The position numbers and the translations under genes are program-made. A DNA stretch of 64,000 nt from Sediminimonas sp. Lineage in GTDB: Bacteria > Pseudomonadota > Alphaproteobacteria > Rhodobacterales > Rhodobacteraceae. Location: contig NZ_JAGXFK010000039.1 in NCBI RefSeq assembly GCF_024637375.1, forward strand, positions 17,924 to 81,923, written 5' to 3'. The notes under the pieces are model-generated. The model saw only the letters and a program-made list of their open reading frames with translations. It searched no databases and was not told the origin of the DNA. Below, in pieces: positions 36,612-43,726 of this stretch (within the stretch, counting starts at the first letter, position 1; each line of letters begins with the position of its first letter).

Positions 36612-38391
36612 CCGCCCCGGCCAGCGTCTTCTGAAACCGCTTCTGAGCCGGCGGCAAAAGTGGATCTACCGCGGCTATACCCTTGCCTGGGTGCTGGCCG
36701 CGCTCTTCTTCTGGGGATGGTGGCTGCAGCCCGATCATATCCTCGATCCGTGGCTTTACGGCATGGCGACCGGGCCGCTGATCTGGATCTACGGGCTGCA
36801 GGTCTATTTTCTCTGGGTGGTGCACAAGGCGAGCGTCAGTTCCGCGCCCGATCCCTTGCCCGGAGAATACCGGGTCGCGATGATCACGACAAGGACCCCG
36901 GCCGAGCCCTTCGCCGTGGTGCGCCCGACGCTCGAGGCGATGCTGGCGCAGGACTATCCGCACGACACCTGGCTGGCCGACGAGGATCCGACGCCCGAGG
37001 TCCTGGAATGGTGTGCCGAACACGGTGTTCGCGTCTCGACCCGCAAGGGCCGGGACGACTACCACCGCGCGGAATGGCCTCGGCGCACCCGTTGCAAGGA
37101 GGGTAATCTCGCCTTCTTCTACGACCACTGGGGCTATGACGACTACGACCTCGTCTCGCAGCTCGATGCCGATCATGTGCCGCGGCCCGGTTACCTGCGC
37201 GAGATGATCCGTCCCTTCGCCGATCCCGCCGTCGGCTATGTCAGCGCCCCCAGCATCTGCTCGGCGAACGCCAAGGAAAGCTGGGCCGCCCGGACCCGCC
37301 TCTATGCCGAGGCAGGTTTCCACGGCATCCTGCAAACCGGCTACACCGGAGCGCTCGCGCCGATGTGCATCGGTTCGCATTACGCGGTGCGGACGTCGGC
37401 ACTGAAAGAGGTCGGCGGCCTCGGCCCCGAACTGGCCGAGGACCATTCGACGACGATGCTGATGAACGCCGGCGGCTGGCGCGGCGTCCATGCCATCGAC
37501 GCGATCGCCGTCGGTGACGGTCCGGCCAGCATCACCGATCTCGCTACCCAGGAATTTCAGTGGTCGCGCAGCCTGCTCAGCCTGCTCCTGTACCATACGC
37601 CGCGCTATCTCGGCCGCCTCACGCCGCGGCTCAGGGCGCTCTTCGTCTTCTGCCAGGTCTGGTATCCGCTGTTCGCGCTGACCTTCGCGGGGATGTATTT
37701 GCTGCCGATCGTTGCGCTCGTGCTCGACCGGCGCTTTGCCGAGGTGACCTATCCGGCCTTCCTGGGCCACAGCCTGCCCACCGTCGTGGCGATGACACTC
37801 TTTGCCTTTCGCCTGCGCCGCGATGGGTTCCTGCGGCCGCAGTATTCCCCGGTCATTTCCTGGGAAAAGGGGCTTTTCGTACTGGCGCAATGGCCCTGGG
37901 TGGTCTGGGGCGTGGTGATGGCGCTGGCGGACCGTCTCAGCGGCCGCTTCGTCGACTTCCGGGTCACGCCGAAGGGTGGCGCGCAAAACCCGCCGCTGCC
38001 GGGACGCGTGCTGGCGGTCTATGCCATTCTTGCGCTCGGCTGCGTCGTGCCGGTTCTCGCGGTGTCGGACATCACGCAGGCGCGCGGCTTCTACCTGCTG
38101 GCGGTGTTCAATGCGTTAGCCTATTCGGCCCTGTTGGCGGTGATCGTCGTGCACCATTGGCGCGAAACCGGCTGGCCCGGGCCATTGGGCGCCGCATTGC
38201 AAATCGGGGCAACCGCCGGGGTTTTCGCCGCAGTCGGTTTCGCTCTCTTCCTGCGGGGCGCCGAAAGCCTCTATGCCCTCGAGGCGGGGCTCGGACCTAT
38301 CCACCTGACCCGTGTCGAATATCGCGCATCCGGTGCAGAAAGTAATGAGCGCGGTACCGTCGTCTACCGCATTGATCCGGGATGGAACTAA
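36595..38391 (+). CDS. membrane glycosyltransferase family 2 (cellulose-synthase-like)
   Basis: A 598-residue processive-type GT2. It has two N-terminal transmembrane helices (about 24-44 and 55-76), a cytoplasmic GT domain (about 90-330), then six or so further helices forming the expected translocation channel, and a short C-terminal tail. Catalytic elements: an early Asp pair, Asp191-Ala-Asp193 (QLDADHVPRPG), AEDHS (Glu282-Asp283) in place of TED, and QEFQW (Gln319-Trp323) in place of QxxRW. FRVTPKG in the late loop resembles cellulose synthases. There is no PilZ domain. By position it is the polymerase of the island's polysaccharide; the polymer is unknown. Confidence 0.87.
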   Translation: MGTRSDRPGQRLLKPLLSRRQKWIYRGYTLAWVLAALFFWGWWLQPDHILDPWLYGMATGPLIWIYGLQVYFLWVVHKASVSSAPDPLPGEYRVAMITTRTPAEPFAVVRPTLEAMLAQDYPHDTWLADEDPTPEVLEWCAEHGVRVSTRKGRDDYHRAEWPRRTRCKEGNLAFFYDHWGYDDYDLVSQLDADHVPRPGYLREMIRPFADPAVGYVSAPSICSANAKESWAARTRLYAEAGFHGILQTGYTGALAPMCIGSHYAVRTSALKEVGGLGPELAEDHSTTMLMNAGGWRGVHAIDAIAVGDGPASITDLATQEFQWSRSLLSLLLYHTPRYLGRLTPRLRALFVFCQVWYPLFALTFAGMYLLPIVALVLDRRFAEVTYPAFLGHSLPTVVAMTLFAFRLRRDGFLRPQYSPVISWEKGLFVLAQWPWVVWGVVMALADRLSGRFVDFRVTPKGGAQNPPLPGRVLAVYAILALGCVVPVLAVSDITQARGFYLLAVFNALAYSALLAVIVVHHWRETGWPGPLGAALQIGATAGVFAAVGFALFLRGAESLYALEAGLGPIHLTRVEYRASGAESNERGTVVYRIDPGWN

Positions 38392-38425
38392 CCTGGCGAC
38401 ATTAAACTAGTATGGAGATAAAATA

Positions 38426-39340
38426 ATGACTTGTGTAAAATATGAGCTCGACTGCGTTTGCCGGAATTTCCGAGCCCTCTTGATCGCGCTGCTTTTCGGG
38501 GCCGCTGGGTCGGTGCCGGTTCTGGCCGCGCCGCCGGGCGATCTGCCTTTCGGGGTCTACGATCCCGGCGGAGATTTCGAAAATGACACGAACGTGCAGA
38601 TAGAGCATCTCTTCTTGCCCTGGGAAGACCTCTATCTGCGATCTCTGTACGAGGCCGATACCTATGCACTCGAGCGCAAGCGCGCCCTTCTGGTGACGAT
38701 CGAGCCCTGGACCTGGTCGCGGTCCGAACGGAACACGCCCCAGCACCTGCGCCAGGGGATCTTCGACGGCAGCTACGACGAGAACATGCGCACGATCTGC
38801 GAGGTTCTGAACACGCTGCAAAGCCCGGTGACGGTGCGTTGGGGGCATGAGATGGACGATAACAACGGCCAGTTCATCTGGGCCGGCTGGGACCCGAAAA
38901 CCTATATTGCCGCCTATCACCGGATGATCGACGTCTGTCGCGAGGTGGCGCCGCAGGCGCGCTACATGTGGTCGCCGACCGGGTTGGAAGGGATGGAGGA
39001 CTACTATCCGGGCGACGACTACGCCGATGTCGTCGGCATCTCTGTCTTCGGCTACCAGCCCTGGGACCAGGATCATTACGACCGTGACCGCACCTTCGAG
39101 GATATCATGGCCCCGCGGTACGAACGCGCCGCCATCTTCGGAAAGCCGGTCGTGGTGGGCGAGCTCGGCTACTCGGGAAAACAGGCCTATGTCGACATGT
39201 GGGAAAACGCGGTTCGCAATGTTGGCGACCGATATCCCCAACTCGTCGGGGTGGTCTATTTCAACTTTCCCGAGGTCTATAACTGGCCCGAAGGGTACGG
39301 TCGTCCGGACTGGCGGGTGAATCGCCGCGTCCTCGAGTAA
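38426..39340 (+). CDS. secreted glycoside hydrolase, GH26-like
   Basis: A 304-residue exported hydrolase. A signal-anchor-like N-terminus (residues about 15-36, cleavage near VLA-APP) is followed by a single TIM-barrel domain resembling GH26 beta-mannanases/beta-glucanases. The probable acid/base is Glu142 in RWGHEMD and the probable nucleophile Glu246 in VVVGELGYSG; the substrate-cleft residues around YMWSPTG and GISVFGY are also present. The ATG has GGAG eight bases upstream. Directly after the GT2 gene, it parallels the hydrolases that trim polymer in other synthase-dependent systems (BcsZ, AlgL, PelA). Confidence 0.85.
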   Translation: MTCVKYELDCVCRNFRALLIALLFGAAGSVPVLAAPPGDLPFGVYDPGGDFENDTNVQIEHLFLPWEDLYLRSLYEADTYALERKRALLVTIEPWTWSRSERNTPQHLRQGIFDGSYDENMRTICEVLNTLQSPVTVRWGHEMDDNNGQFIWAGWDPKTYIAAYHRMIDVCREVAPQARYMWSPTGLEGMEDYYPGDDYADVVGISVFGYQPWDQDHYDRDRTFEDIMAPRYERAAIFGKPVVVGELGYSGKQAYVDMWENAVRNVGDRYPQLVGVVYFNFPEVYNWPEGYGRPDWRVNRRVLE

Positions 39341-39368
39341 CCGGTCCGACCGGCGGAATTCGGCAATA

Positions 39369-39395
39369 AACGGCGCCCTGTAAAGGGGCGCCGTT
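39369..39395 (+). terminator. hairpin downstream of the GH26 gene
   Basis: AACGGCGCCC (39369-39378) pairs perfectly with GGGCGCCGTT (39386-39395) around a 7-base loop, 29 bp after the hydrolase stop. The T content after the stem is modest, but stem strength and position fit a transcription terminator closing the ugd-to-hydrolase operon. Confidence 0.7.
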
Positions 39396-39581
39396 GTCCT
39401 ACCATGATACAGCCAATACCATGACACATTCATGTGATCAGTTCTGATCACAGGAAGTGGTCTTCATTCCGCTCGAACCGGGCCTTGCCCCGGAGGAGGG
39501 GGGGAGGCAGGCCGAATTTTGTTGGACCGGGCGCGCCTTGGAAGGCCGCAGCAGGCAAGAACACAAGACGAGGGACACATC

Positions 39582-39866
39582 ATGAGCAAAATAGCCAGGA
39601 TTTTCGGGGGCGCCGTCGCGGTGGCCGTTTTGGTATCGGCGCAGGTCGGTCCGGTGCTGGCGCACGACGAGACAGCACAGGCCCAGGTCGTACGGGTGAA
39701 GGCGACGCAGGGCTTTAGCTGGTTCAGCAACGGCCGGACCGCCGCCGAAGCGGAACGGGCCCGGAGCAACCTGACCCTTGTCCAGTACGGTCGCACGCTC
39801 GGTCACGGCAGCTGGATCTGCTCGCCGGCCGGTTTTGGAAAGAAATCGAGATGTTTCGCGCGTTGA
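39582..39866 (+). CDS. small secreted protein, unknown function
   Basis: A 94-residue protein with a clear signal peptide (MSKIARIFGGAVAVAVLVSAQVGPVLA, cleavage before HDE). The mature part is about 67 residues, carrying two Cys (WICSPAGFGKKSRC) that could form a disulfide, and aromatic/Gly-rich stretches (GFSWFSNGRT). GAGGG lies seven bases before the ATG. I recognise no family. It sits between the polysaccharide operon and the c-di-GMP gene, so it may be a periplasmic or secreted accessory factor. Confidence 0.65.
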   Translation: MSKIARIFGGAVAVAVLVSAQVGPVLAHDETAQAQVVRVKATQGFSWFSNGRTAAEAERARSNLTLVQYGRTLGHGSWICSPAGFGKKSRCFAR

Positions 39867-40062
39867 TTGTCGGCTTCGGCTCTGTCTGATGACTTCCGGC
39901 TGAGGCGGGCGGCGGCGAGCCTCGCGGAATGACCCGGCGCTCCCCGTTCCGGCGCTTCAAGACAAGCTGAAGTGGGCCCGATAATTCGGACCGCGAGCCA
40001 AGGCGTATCCCGGACCTTTTGAAAGGGTCCGAGATGGCGAAACCTGTTTGGATAACTCCCCC

Positions 40063-40086
40063 GCGAAACCGGATACCCGGTTTCGC
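40063..40086. repeat. perfect 10-bp inverted repeat
   Basis: GCGAAACCGG (40063-40072) mirrors CCGGTTTCGC (40077-40086) with a 4-base loop. It may be a terminator stem or a REP-like element; nothing nearby decides this. Confidence 0.5.
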
Positions 40087-40097
40087 CCGATCCGCTG

Positions 40098-40160
40098 ACG
40101 GGCGTCCTGCGATACGGCGCGCGCAAGCTGCTCGAGCAGGCGGTCGCGGCGGAGCTGACG
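40098..40160 (+). pseudogene. IS256-family transposase N-terminal remnant
   Basis: Encodes LRYGARKLLEQAVAAELTA, the conserved opening motif of mutator-type transposases. It differs from the copy at 32650, so it derives from a different element. Homology is lost after about 20 codons. Confidence 0.6.
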
Positions 40161-40445
40161 GCCCGCCGCTTCGGAAAAACTCAACAAGACCATCCATCTG
40201 GCGCCTCCCTCGCGGAGCCTGAATTACCTGCCCAATCTGAAATCAATGGCTCCTGAGGCCAGAGTGTGTTATGGTTTCCTCGTTATGGATTGGCTTCGGC
40301 ACGTACGAGCCAGGATGACGGTGCGGGGATTGTTCATACCGAAACCGTCCAGATTGCCTGCGGGCTTCGCAGGTTCAAACCGCAGGGTGATACATCCGAG
40401 CTGGGCCGGGGCGCTTTTGACCGCCGGCAGAAGGAGAGACTCGCC

Positions 40446-42254
40446 ATGAGCGGCTCTGGCGCAGGCAAGCGCTTGACCGACGGCCGGAGCATTTCTGAGT
40501 CCTTTCAGCCGATGCCGCAGGGCGGGGTCGTGGTGACCTTCGAGGACATCACCGCGCGGAAGCAGGCGGAACAGGCTCTTGCCGACTCCGAGGCGAAACT
40601 TCAGACCGCACTGACGAACATGTCGCAGGGCCTCTTGATGCAAGATGCAGAGGGGGGGATCATATTGTTCAATCGGCGCTTCGCCGAGATTTTCCAGTTG
40701 CCGCAAGACCAGATACGGCCGGGCATGACCGTGCCGGAGCTTATGAAGCTCGCGGCTTCAACTTCCGGTCTCCGGGATCTGGAGCCCGAGGCCACGCTCG
40801 CTCAGCTGGTGAAAGTCCTCCACGACCCTGCGGGTGGAACATATGTCCAGCGCTTGAACGACGGCCGGAGCATTTCTGAGTCCTTTCAGCCGATGCCGCA
40901 GGGCGGGGTCGTGGTGACGTTCGACGACATCACTCAGCGGCTTGCCGATCAGGCGGAGATCCGGCACATGGCGCATTTCGATGCGCTGACCGAACTGCCG
41001 AACCGGGTGAGCTTCTACGATCAGCTGGACACCCTGATGAAGCATCAGAGGCCGGGCGAATTCGTCGGGGTTCTGAGCCTCGACCTCGACCACTTTAAGG
41101 CCGTTAATGATACGCTCGGGCACCCCACAGGCGACCTGTTGCTGCAGGCGGCCACCCGGCGCATGCAAAGTTGCCTGCGTGGCGAAGACATCCCGGCACG
41201 GCTGGGCGGAGACGAGTTCGCCATTATCCAGACTCCGGTCAAGGACCCCTCAGACATCACCGCACTTGCAAGCCGCCTTATCGAGGTTGTCTCGGCTCCT
41301 TACGAAATCGACGGCCGTCAGGTGATCGTGGGGGTCAGTATCGGTGTCGCCGTCGCGCCCAGCGACGGCACAGATCCCGATGTCCTTATGAAGAACGCCG
41401 ATCTGGCGCTCTATCGCGCCAAGGCCGACGGGGGCGGCGTCTACCGCTTCTTCGAGCCCGAAATGGATGCGCGTATGCAGGCGCGCCGCCTCATCGAGCT
41501 CGATCTGCGCAAAGCGATCCATAATGGAGGCGAATTCGAGCTGCTCTACCAGCCCATGATCGACGTCAAGACCGGAAAGGTCACCAGTTGCGAGGCGCTG
41601 CTGCGCTGGTCCAGCCCCGAACGCGGCCTGGTGATGCCGGCCGAGTTCATTCCGGTGGCGGAGGCGACAGGGCTGATCGTGCCGCTGGGCGAATGGGTGT
41701 TGTATCACGCCTGCGTCGAAGCCGCGCTGTGGCCGGAGGAAATATCGGTTTCGGTCAATCTCTCGCCGGCTCAATTCAAGAGCAAGAAACTCGTCCAGTC
41801 CATCAAGAATGCGCTTGCCGAGTCGGGACTACCTGCCAGCCGGCTCGAGCTCGAGATCACCGAACAGGTCCTGATGAACGAAAGCGAGGGCGCCTTTTCC
41901 ATTCTGCATCAGATCCGCGATCTCGGGATCAGGGTCGCGATGGACGATTTCGGCACCGGCTATTCCTCGATTGGTTATTTGCGCGCCTTCCCGTTCAGCA
42001 AGATCAAGATCGATCAATCCTTCGTTCGTGACCTGCCCGGCAAGAAAGACAGCATCGCGATCGTGCGTGCGGTTGTCGCGCTGAGCAGCAGCCTGGGCAT
42101 CGTGACCACTGCCGAGGGTGTGGAGACCGAAGAGCAATACGCCAGCGTCACCACCGAAGGCTGCAACCTGGTCCAGGGAAACTTCTTCAGCGAGCCCCGC
42201 CCGAGCACCGAGGTCGTACAGTTCTTCAAGAAGCGTTTTCACGAAGACACGTGA
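40446..42254 (+). CDS. PAS-GGDEF-EAL c-di-GMP signalling protein
   Basis: A 602-residue cytoplasmic protein with both a diguanylate cyclase and a phosphodiesterase domain. N-terminally it carries the end of one PAS domain (residues about 9-36) and one complete PAS_7-like domain (about 45-163). GGDEF is intact (254-258), with a product-inhibition I-site RGED at 245-248. The EAL domain has the intact signature EAL (383-385), plus DDFGTGYSS and TTAEGVET. Both activities are therefore possible. The two PAS ends are near-identical at DNA level (40470-40552 and 40851-40933). AGGAG precedes the ATG. No membrane segment. It probably links polysaccharide synthesis to c-di-GMP, inferred from position. 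Confidence 0.9.
   Translation: MSGSGAGKRLTDGRSISESFQPMPQGGVVVTFEDITARKQAEQALADSEAKLQTALTNMSQGLLMQDAEGGIILFNRRFAEIFQLPQDQIRPGMTVPELMKLAASTSGLRDLEPEATLAQLVKVLHDPAGGTYVQRLNDGRSISESFQPMPQGGVVVTFDDITQRLADQAEIRHMAHFDALTELPNRVSFYDQLDTLMKHQRPGEFVGVLSLDLDHFKAVNDTLGHPTGDLLLQAATRRMQSCLRGEDIPARLGGDEFAIIQTPVKDPSDITALASRLIEVVSAPYEIDGRQVIVGVSIGVAVAPSDGTDPDVLMKNADLALYRAKADGGGVYRFFEPEMDARMQARRLIELDLRKAIHNGGEFELLYQPMIDVKTGKVTSCEALLRWSSPERGLVMPAEFIPVAEATGLIVPLGEWVLYHACVEAALWPEEISVSVNLSPAQFKSKKLVQSIKNALAESGLPASRLELEITEQVLMNESEGAFSILHQIRDLGIRVAMDDFGTGYSSIGYLRAFPFSKIKIDQSFVRDLPGKKDSIAIVRAVVALSSSLGIVTTAEGVETEEQYASVTTEGCNLVQGNFFSEPRPSTEVVQFFKKRFHEDT
40470..40552 (+). repeat. 83-bp direct repeat, copy 1 (inside PAS-GGDEF-EAL gene)
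   Basis: Recurs at 40851-40933 with 3 mismatches, offset by 381 bp (127 codons, in frame). It encodes the PAS C-terminus DGRSISESFQPMPQGG followed by VVVTFEDIT. Points to recent internal duplication of a PAS module or to deletion within a longer tandem array. Confidence 0.85.
40851..40933 (+). repeat. 83-bp direct repeat, copy 2
   Basis: Second copy of the repeat at 40470-40552, with 3 mismatches. It closes the complete PAS domain that precedes the GGDEF domain. Confidence 0.85.
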
Positions 42255-42375
42255 CAAGAAAACGCCGCTGAAATTCTTGAGAAAAGCAATGCGCGAGTAC
42301 GGCCGGCCCGAAGTGGTCGTGACCGACAAACTCCGATCTTGCGGTGCTGCACTGCGCGAAATCGGGATAGTGTCC
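42241..42375 (+). pseudogene. IS6-family transposase fragment
   Basis: Encodes TRDKKTPLKFLRKAMREYGRPEVVVTDKLRSCGAALREIG, an internal piece of an IS6/IS26-type DDE transposase including the second catalytic Asp (VVTDKL). It begins where the PAS-GGDEF-EAL gene ends, so the last residues of that protein may be altered by the insertion. No inverted repeats seen. Confidence 0.78.
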
Positions 42376-42576
42376 CACGGCGTGGTGATGGCGTGGATGC
42401 CCCCTCCCGACGGCATCGCAATGTGCCAAGGTGATGTTTCTCGGAACGTCACAGAAAAAGGAGAGAGCATCCATGAGAGGCACTGGCTGGTGCACTTATA
42501 GATTTTTTCGCTCCCGGAATTGACACCATATACTCTGATTGTGTATATTTTTATTGTATGTCAATTAGTTAGATAA
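42376..42576. other. right-end region of the island
   Basis: About 200 bp with no gene. The last 60 bp (42515-42576) are markedly AT-rich compared with the surroundings, as is common at attachment-site arms where integrase accessory proteins bind DNA. Confidence 0.5.
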
Positions 42577-42596
42577 GAATCCTACCACCCCAGCCA
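42577..42596 (+). repeat. attR: displaced tRNA-Gln 3' end
   Basis: Exact 20-base copy of 76-95. No tRNA body precedes it; the sequence upstream is AT-rich island DNA. This is the original chromosomal tRNA end displaced by integration, and it fixes the right border of the island. Confidence 0.88.
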
Positions 42597-42807
42597 GCAT
42601 TTCCCGCAACCCGGACCGATCAAGGCGCACCGCGTGGCGTGGCGTCAAAGGCCTCCCCGGGGTCGGCATTCGCGCGGGCGGAACCCGGGCACCCGTAGGG
42701 CCGCTCAATCCGCCGCCAGCGCGCCGCCGTGGAAGGCCCTCTCGTCGATGGCCGGCTCGAACCGTTCCTCCATTGGCTGGACCATGCGCAGGTCAAGCCC
42801 TTTGCTC
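42597..42807. other. chromosomal gap between attR and the FAH-family gene
   Basis: 211 bp. On the minus strand, directly downstream of the FAH-family stop, a frame reads ESKGLDLRMVQPMEERFEPAID and ERAFHGGALAAD before a TGA near 42706. It is protein-like but lacks a start beyond an internal ATG giving 26 residues. It may be a short peptide gene or the tail of a lost gene. Confidence 0.4.
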
Positions 42808-43725
42808 TCATGGCCGGACGATCCGGTTGGCCAGTACGCCGATCTTCTCGATCTCGAGTTCGAACCGATCGCCCGGCGCCAGCCGCTTGCCCGTTTCCAG
42901 CCCGCATCCGGTGCCCACCGTGCCCGAGCCGATCACCTCGCCCGGATAGAGCGTTTCCGAGGCCGAGACATGTTCCAGGATGCGGCCGAAATCGTGCTGC
43001 ATCTGGCGCGAGTTGCCGCCGCCCCAGCGTTCGCCGTTGACGCGCGCCTCCATGTCCAGCGCGACCGGGTGCGCCACCTCGTCGGCGGTCAGGATGAAGG
43101 GGCCAAGGATGTTGCCGGTGTCGAAATCCTTGCCCTTGGCCGGCCCCAGTTGCCCCGGCATCTCCTTCATTTGGGCGTCGCGGGCCGAGACATCGTTCAG
43201 GATGGTATAGCCGAAGATGTAATCCTCGGCCTCGGCGCGCTTGATGTCCTTGCCCTTCTTGCCCACGACGATGGCCATCTCCAGCTCGATATCCAGGTGC
43301 TCGGCATAGGCGGGCCAGATCACGTCTTGCCCGTGCCCGATGAAGGAAAGCCGGTTGCCCTTGTAGTAGATCGGCTGATCGTACCAGACCGGCGGCAGTT
43401 GCGGGTTATCCTGGCCGAAGGCGCGCAGGCAGTTGAACAGATGCTCTTCGAAGACCAGGCAATCGCGGTACTGCACCGGCAGTACCGGCGGCAGGAAGGC
43501 GACCTCGTCGGGCAGGATGACCTCGCGGTCAGAGGCGTTGTCGATCAGCACGCGGGCCAGCGCCAGGGCCTCCTCGCCGCCGTAGATCACCGCTGTCATG
43601 TCGACGAAATGCGCCGCGTTCTCGCCGGCCAGTTCCGCGGCCAGGTGCAGGTCGAGCAGCCCGCCGTCGGGCAGCGCGGCGACCACGCGTTCGCGCGTTT
43701 CGTAAAGAACCGTTGCCAGTCTCAT
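42808..43725 (-). CDS. fumarylacetoacetase-family hydrolase
   Basis: A 305-residue FAH-superfamily enzyme; members cleave or decarboxylate beta-diketo or keto acids in aromatic catabolism. Metal ligands are visible in FEEH (about 90-95), the ELEMAIVVG segment and LNDVSARD. GSGTVGTGCG is the conserved C-terminal loop. It is the last gene of a six-gene minus-strand operon, one base after the cyclase gene, with GAGGAGGG before the start. With the cyclase and TRAP transporter it suggests uptake and breakdown of an aromatic-derived organic acid; the exact substrate is unknown. Confidence 0.88.
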   Translation of the reverse strand: MRLATVLYETRERVVAALPDGGLLDLHLAAELAGENAAHFVDMTAVIYGGEEALALARVLIDNASDREVILPDEVAFLPPVLPVQYRDCLVFEEHLFNCLRAFGQDNPQLPPVWYDQPIYYKGNRLSFIGHGQDVIWPAYAEHLDIELEMAIVVGKKGKDIKRAEAEDYIFGYTILNDVSARDAQMKEMPGQLGPAKGKDFDTGNILGPFILTADEVAHPVALDMEARVNGERWGGGNSRQMQHDFGRILEHVSASETLYPGEVIGSGTVGTGCGLETGKRLAPGDRFELEIEKIGVLANRIVRP

Positions 43726-43726
43726 C

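Larger units (their letters stand above)
39867..40445. other. 579-bp degenerate region
   Basis: No intact gene. It contains a perfect 10-bp hairpin (40063-40086), a weaker CGGACC/GGTCCG pair near 40011, and a short IS256 transposase remnant (about 40098-40160). The stretch just before 40446 is open in the frame of the downstream gene but has no protein-like conservation I can name. Confidence 0.5.
76..42596. mobile_element. 42.5-kb genomic island integrated in tRNA-Gln
   Basis: The island is bounded by the exact 20-bp repeats at 76-95 and 42577-42596, with a tyrosine recombinase at its left end directly against the tRNA, the classical tRNA-island arrangement. Cargo comprises a peptide/amide uptake and hydrolysis cluster, a molybdenum hydroxylase, an NdvB glucan synthase with a stress protein, and an exopolysaccharide block with a c-di-GMP enzyme. 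Remnants of IS3, IS256 and IS6 elements lie between the blocks. I see no relaxase, type IV secretion, partition or replication gene, and no excisionase. It therefore looks like a non-self-transmissible island, or an old element that lost its transfer genes. Confidence 0.85.

Noticed and set aside
36595-38391. Bacterial cellulose synthase BcsA
   Set aside because: No PilZ domain, altered TED and QxxRW motifs, and no bcsB, bcsC or bcsZ neighbours; the partner hydrolase is GH26-like, not GH8.
76-42596. Prophage or integrative conjugative element
   Set aside because: No capsid, tail, terminase, lysis, relaxase or type IV secretion genes are present in the interval, so only a genomic island is supported.
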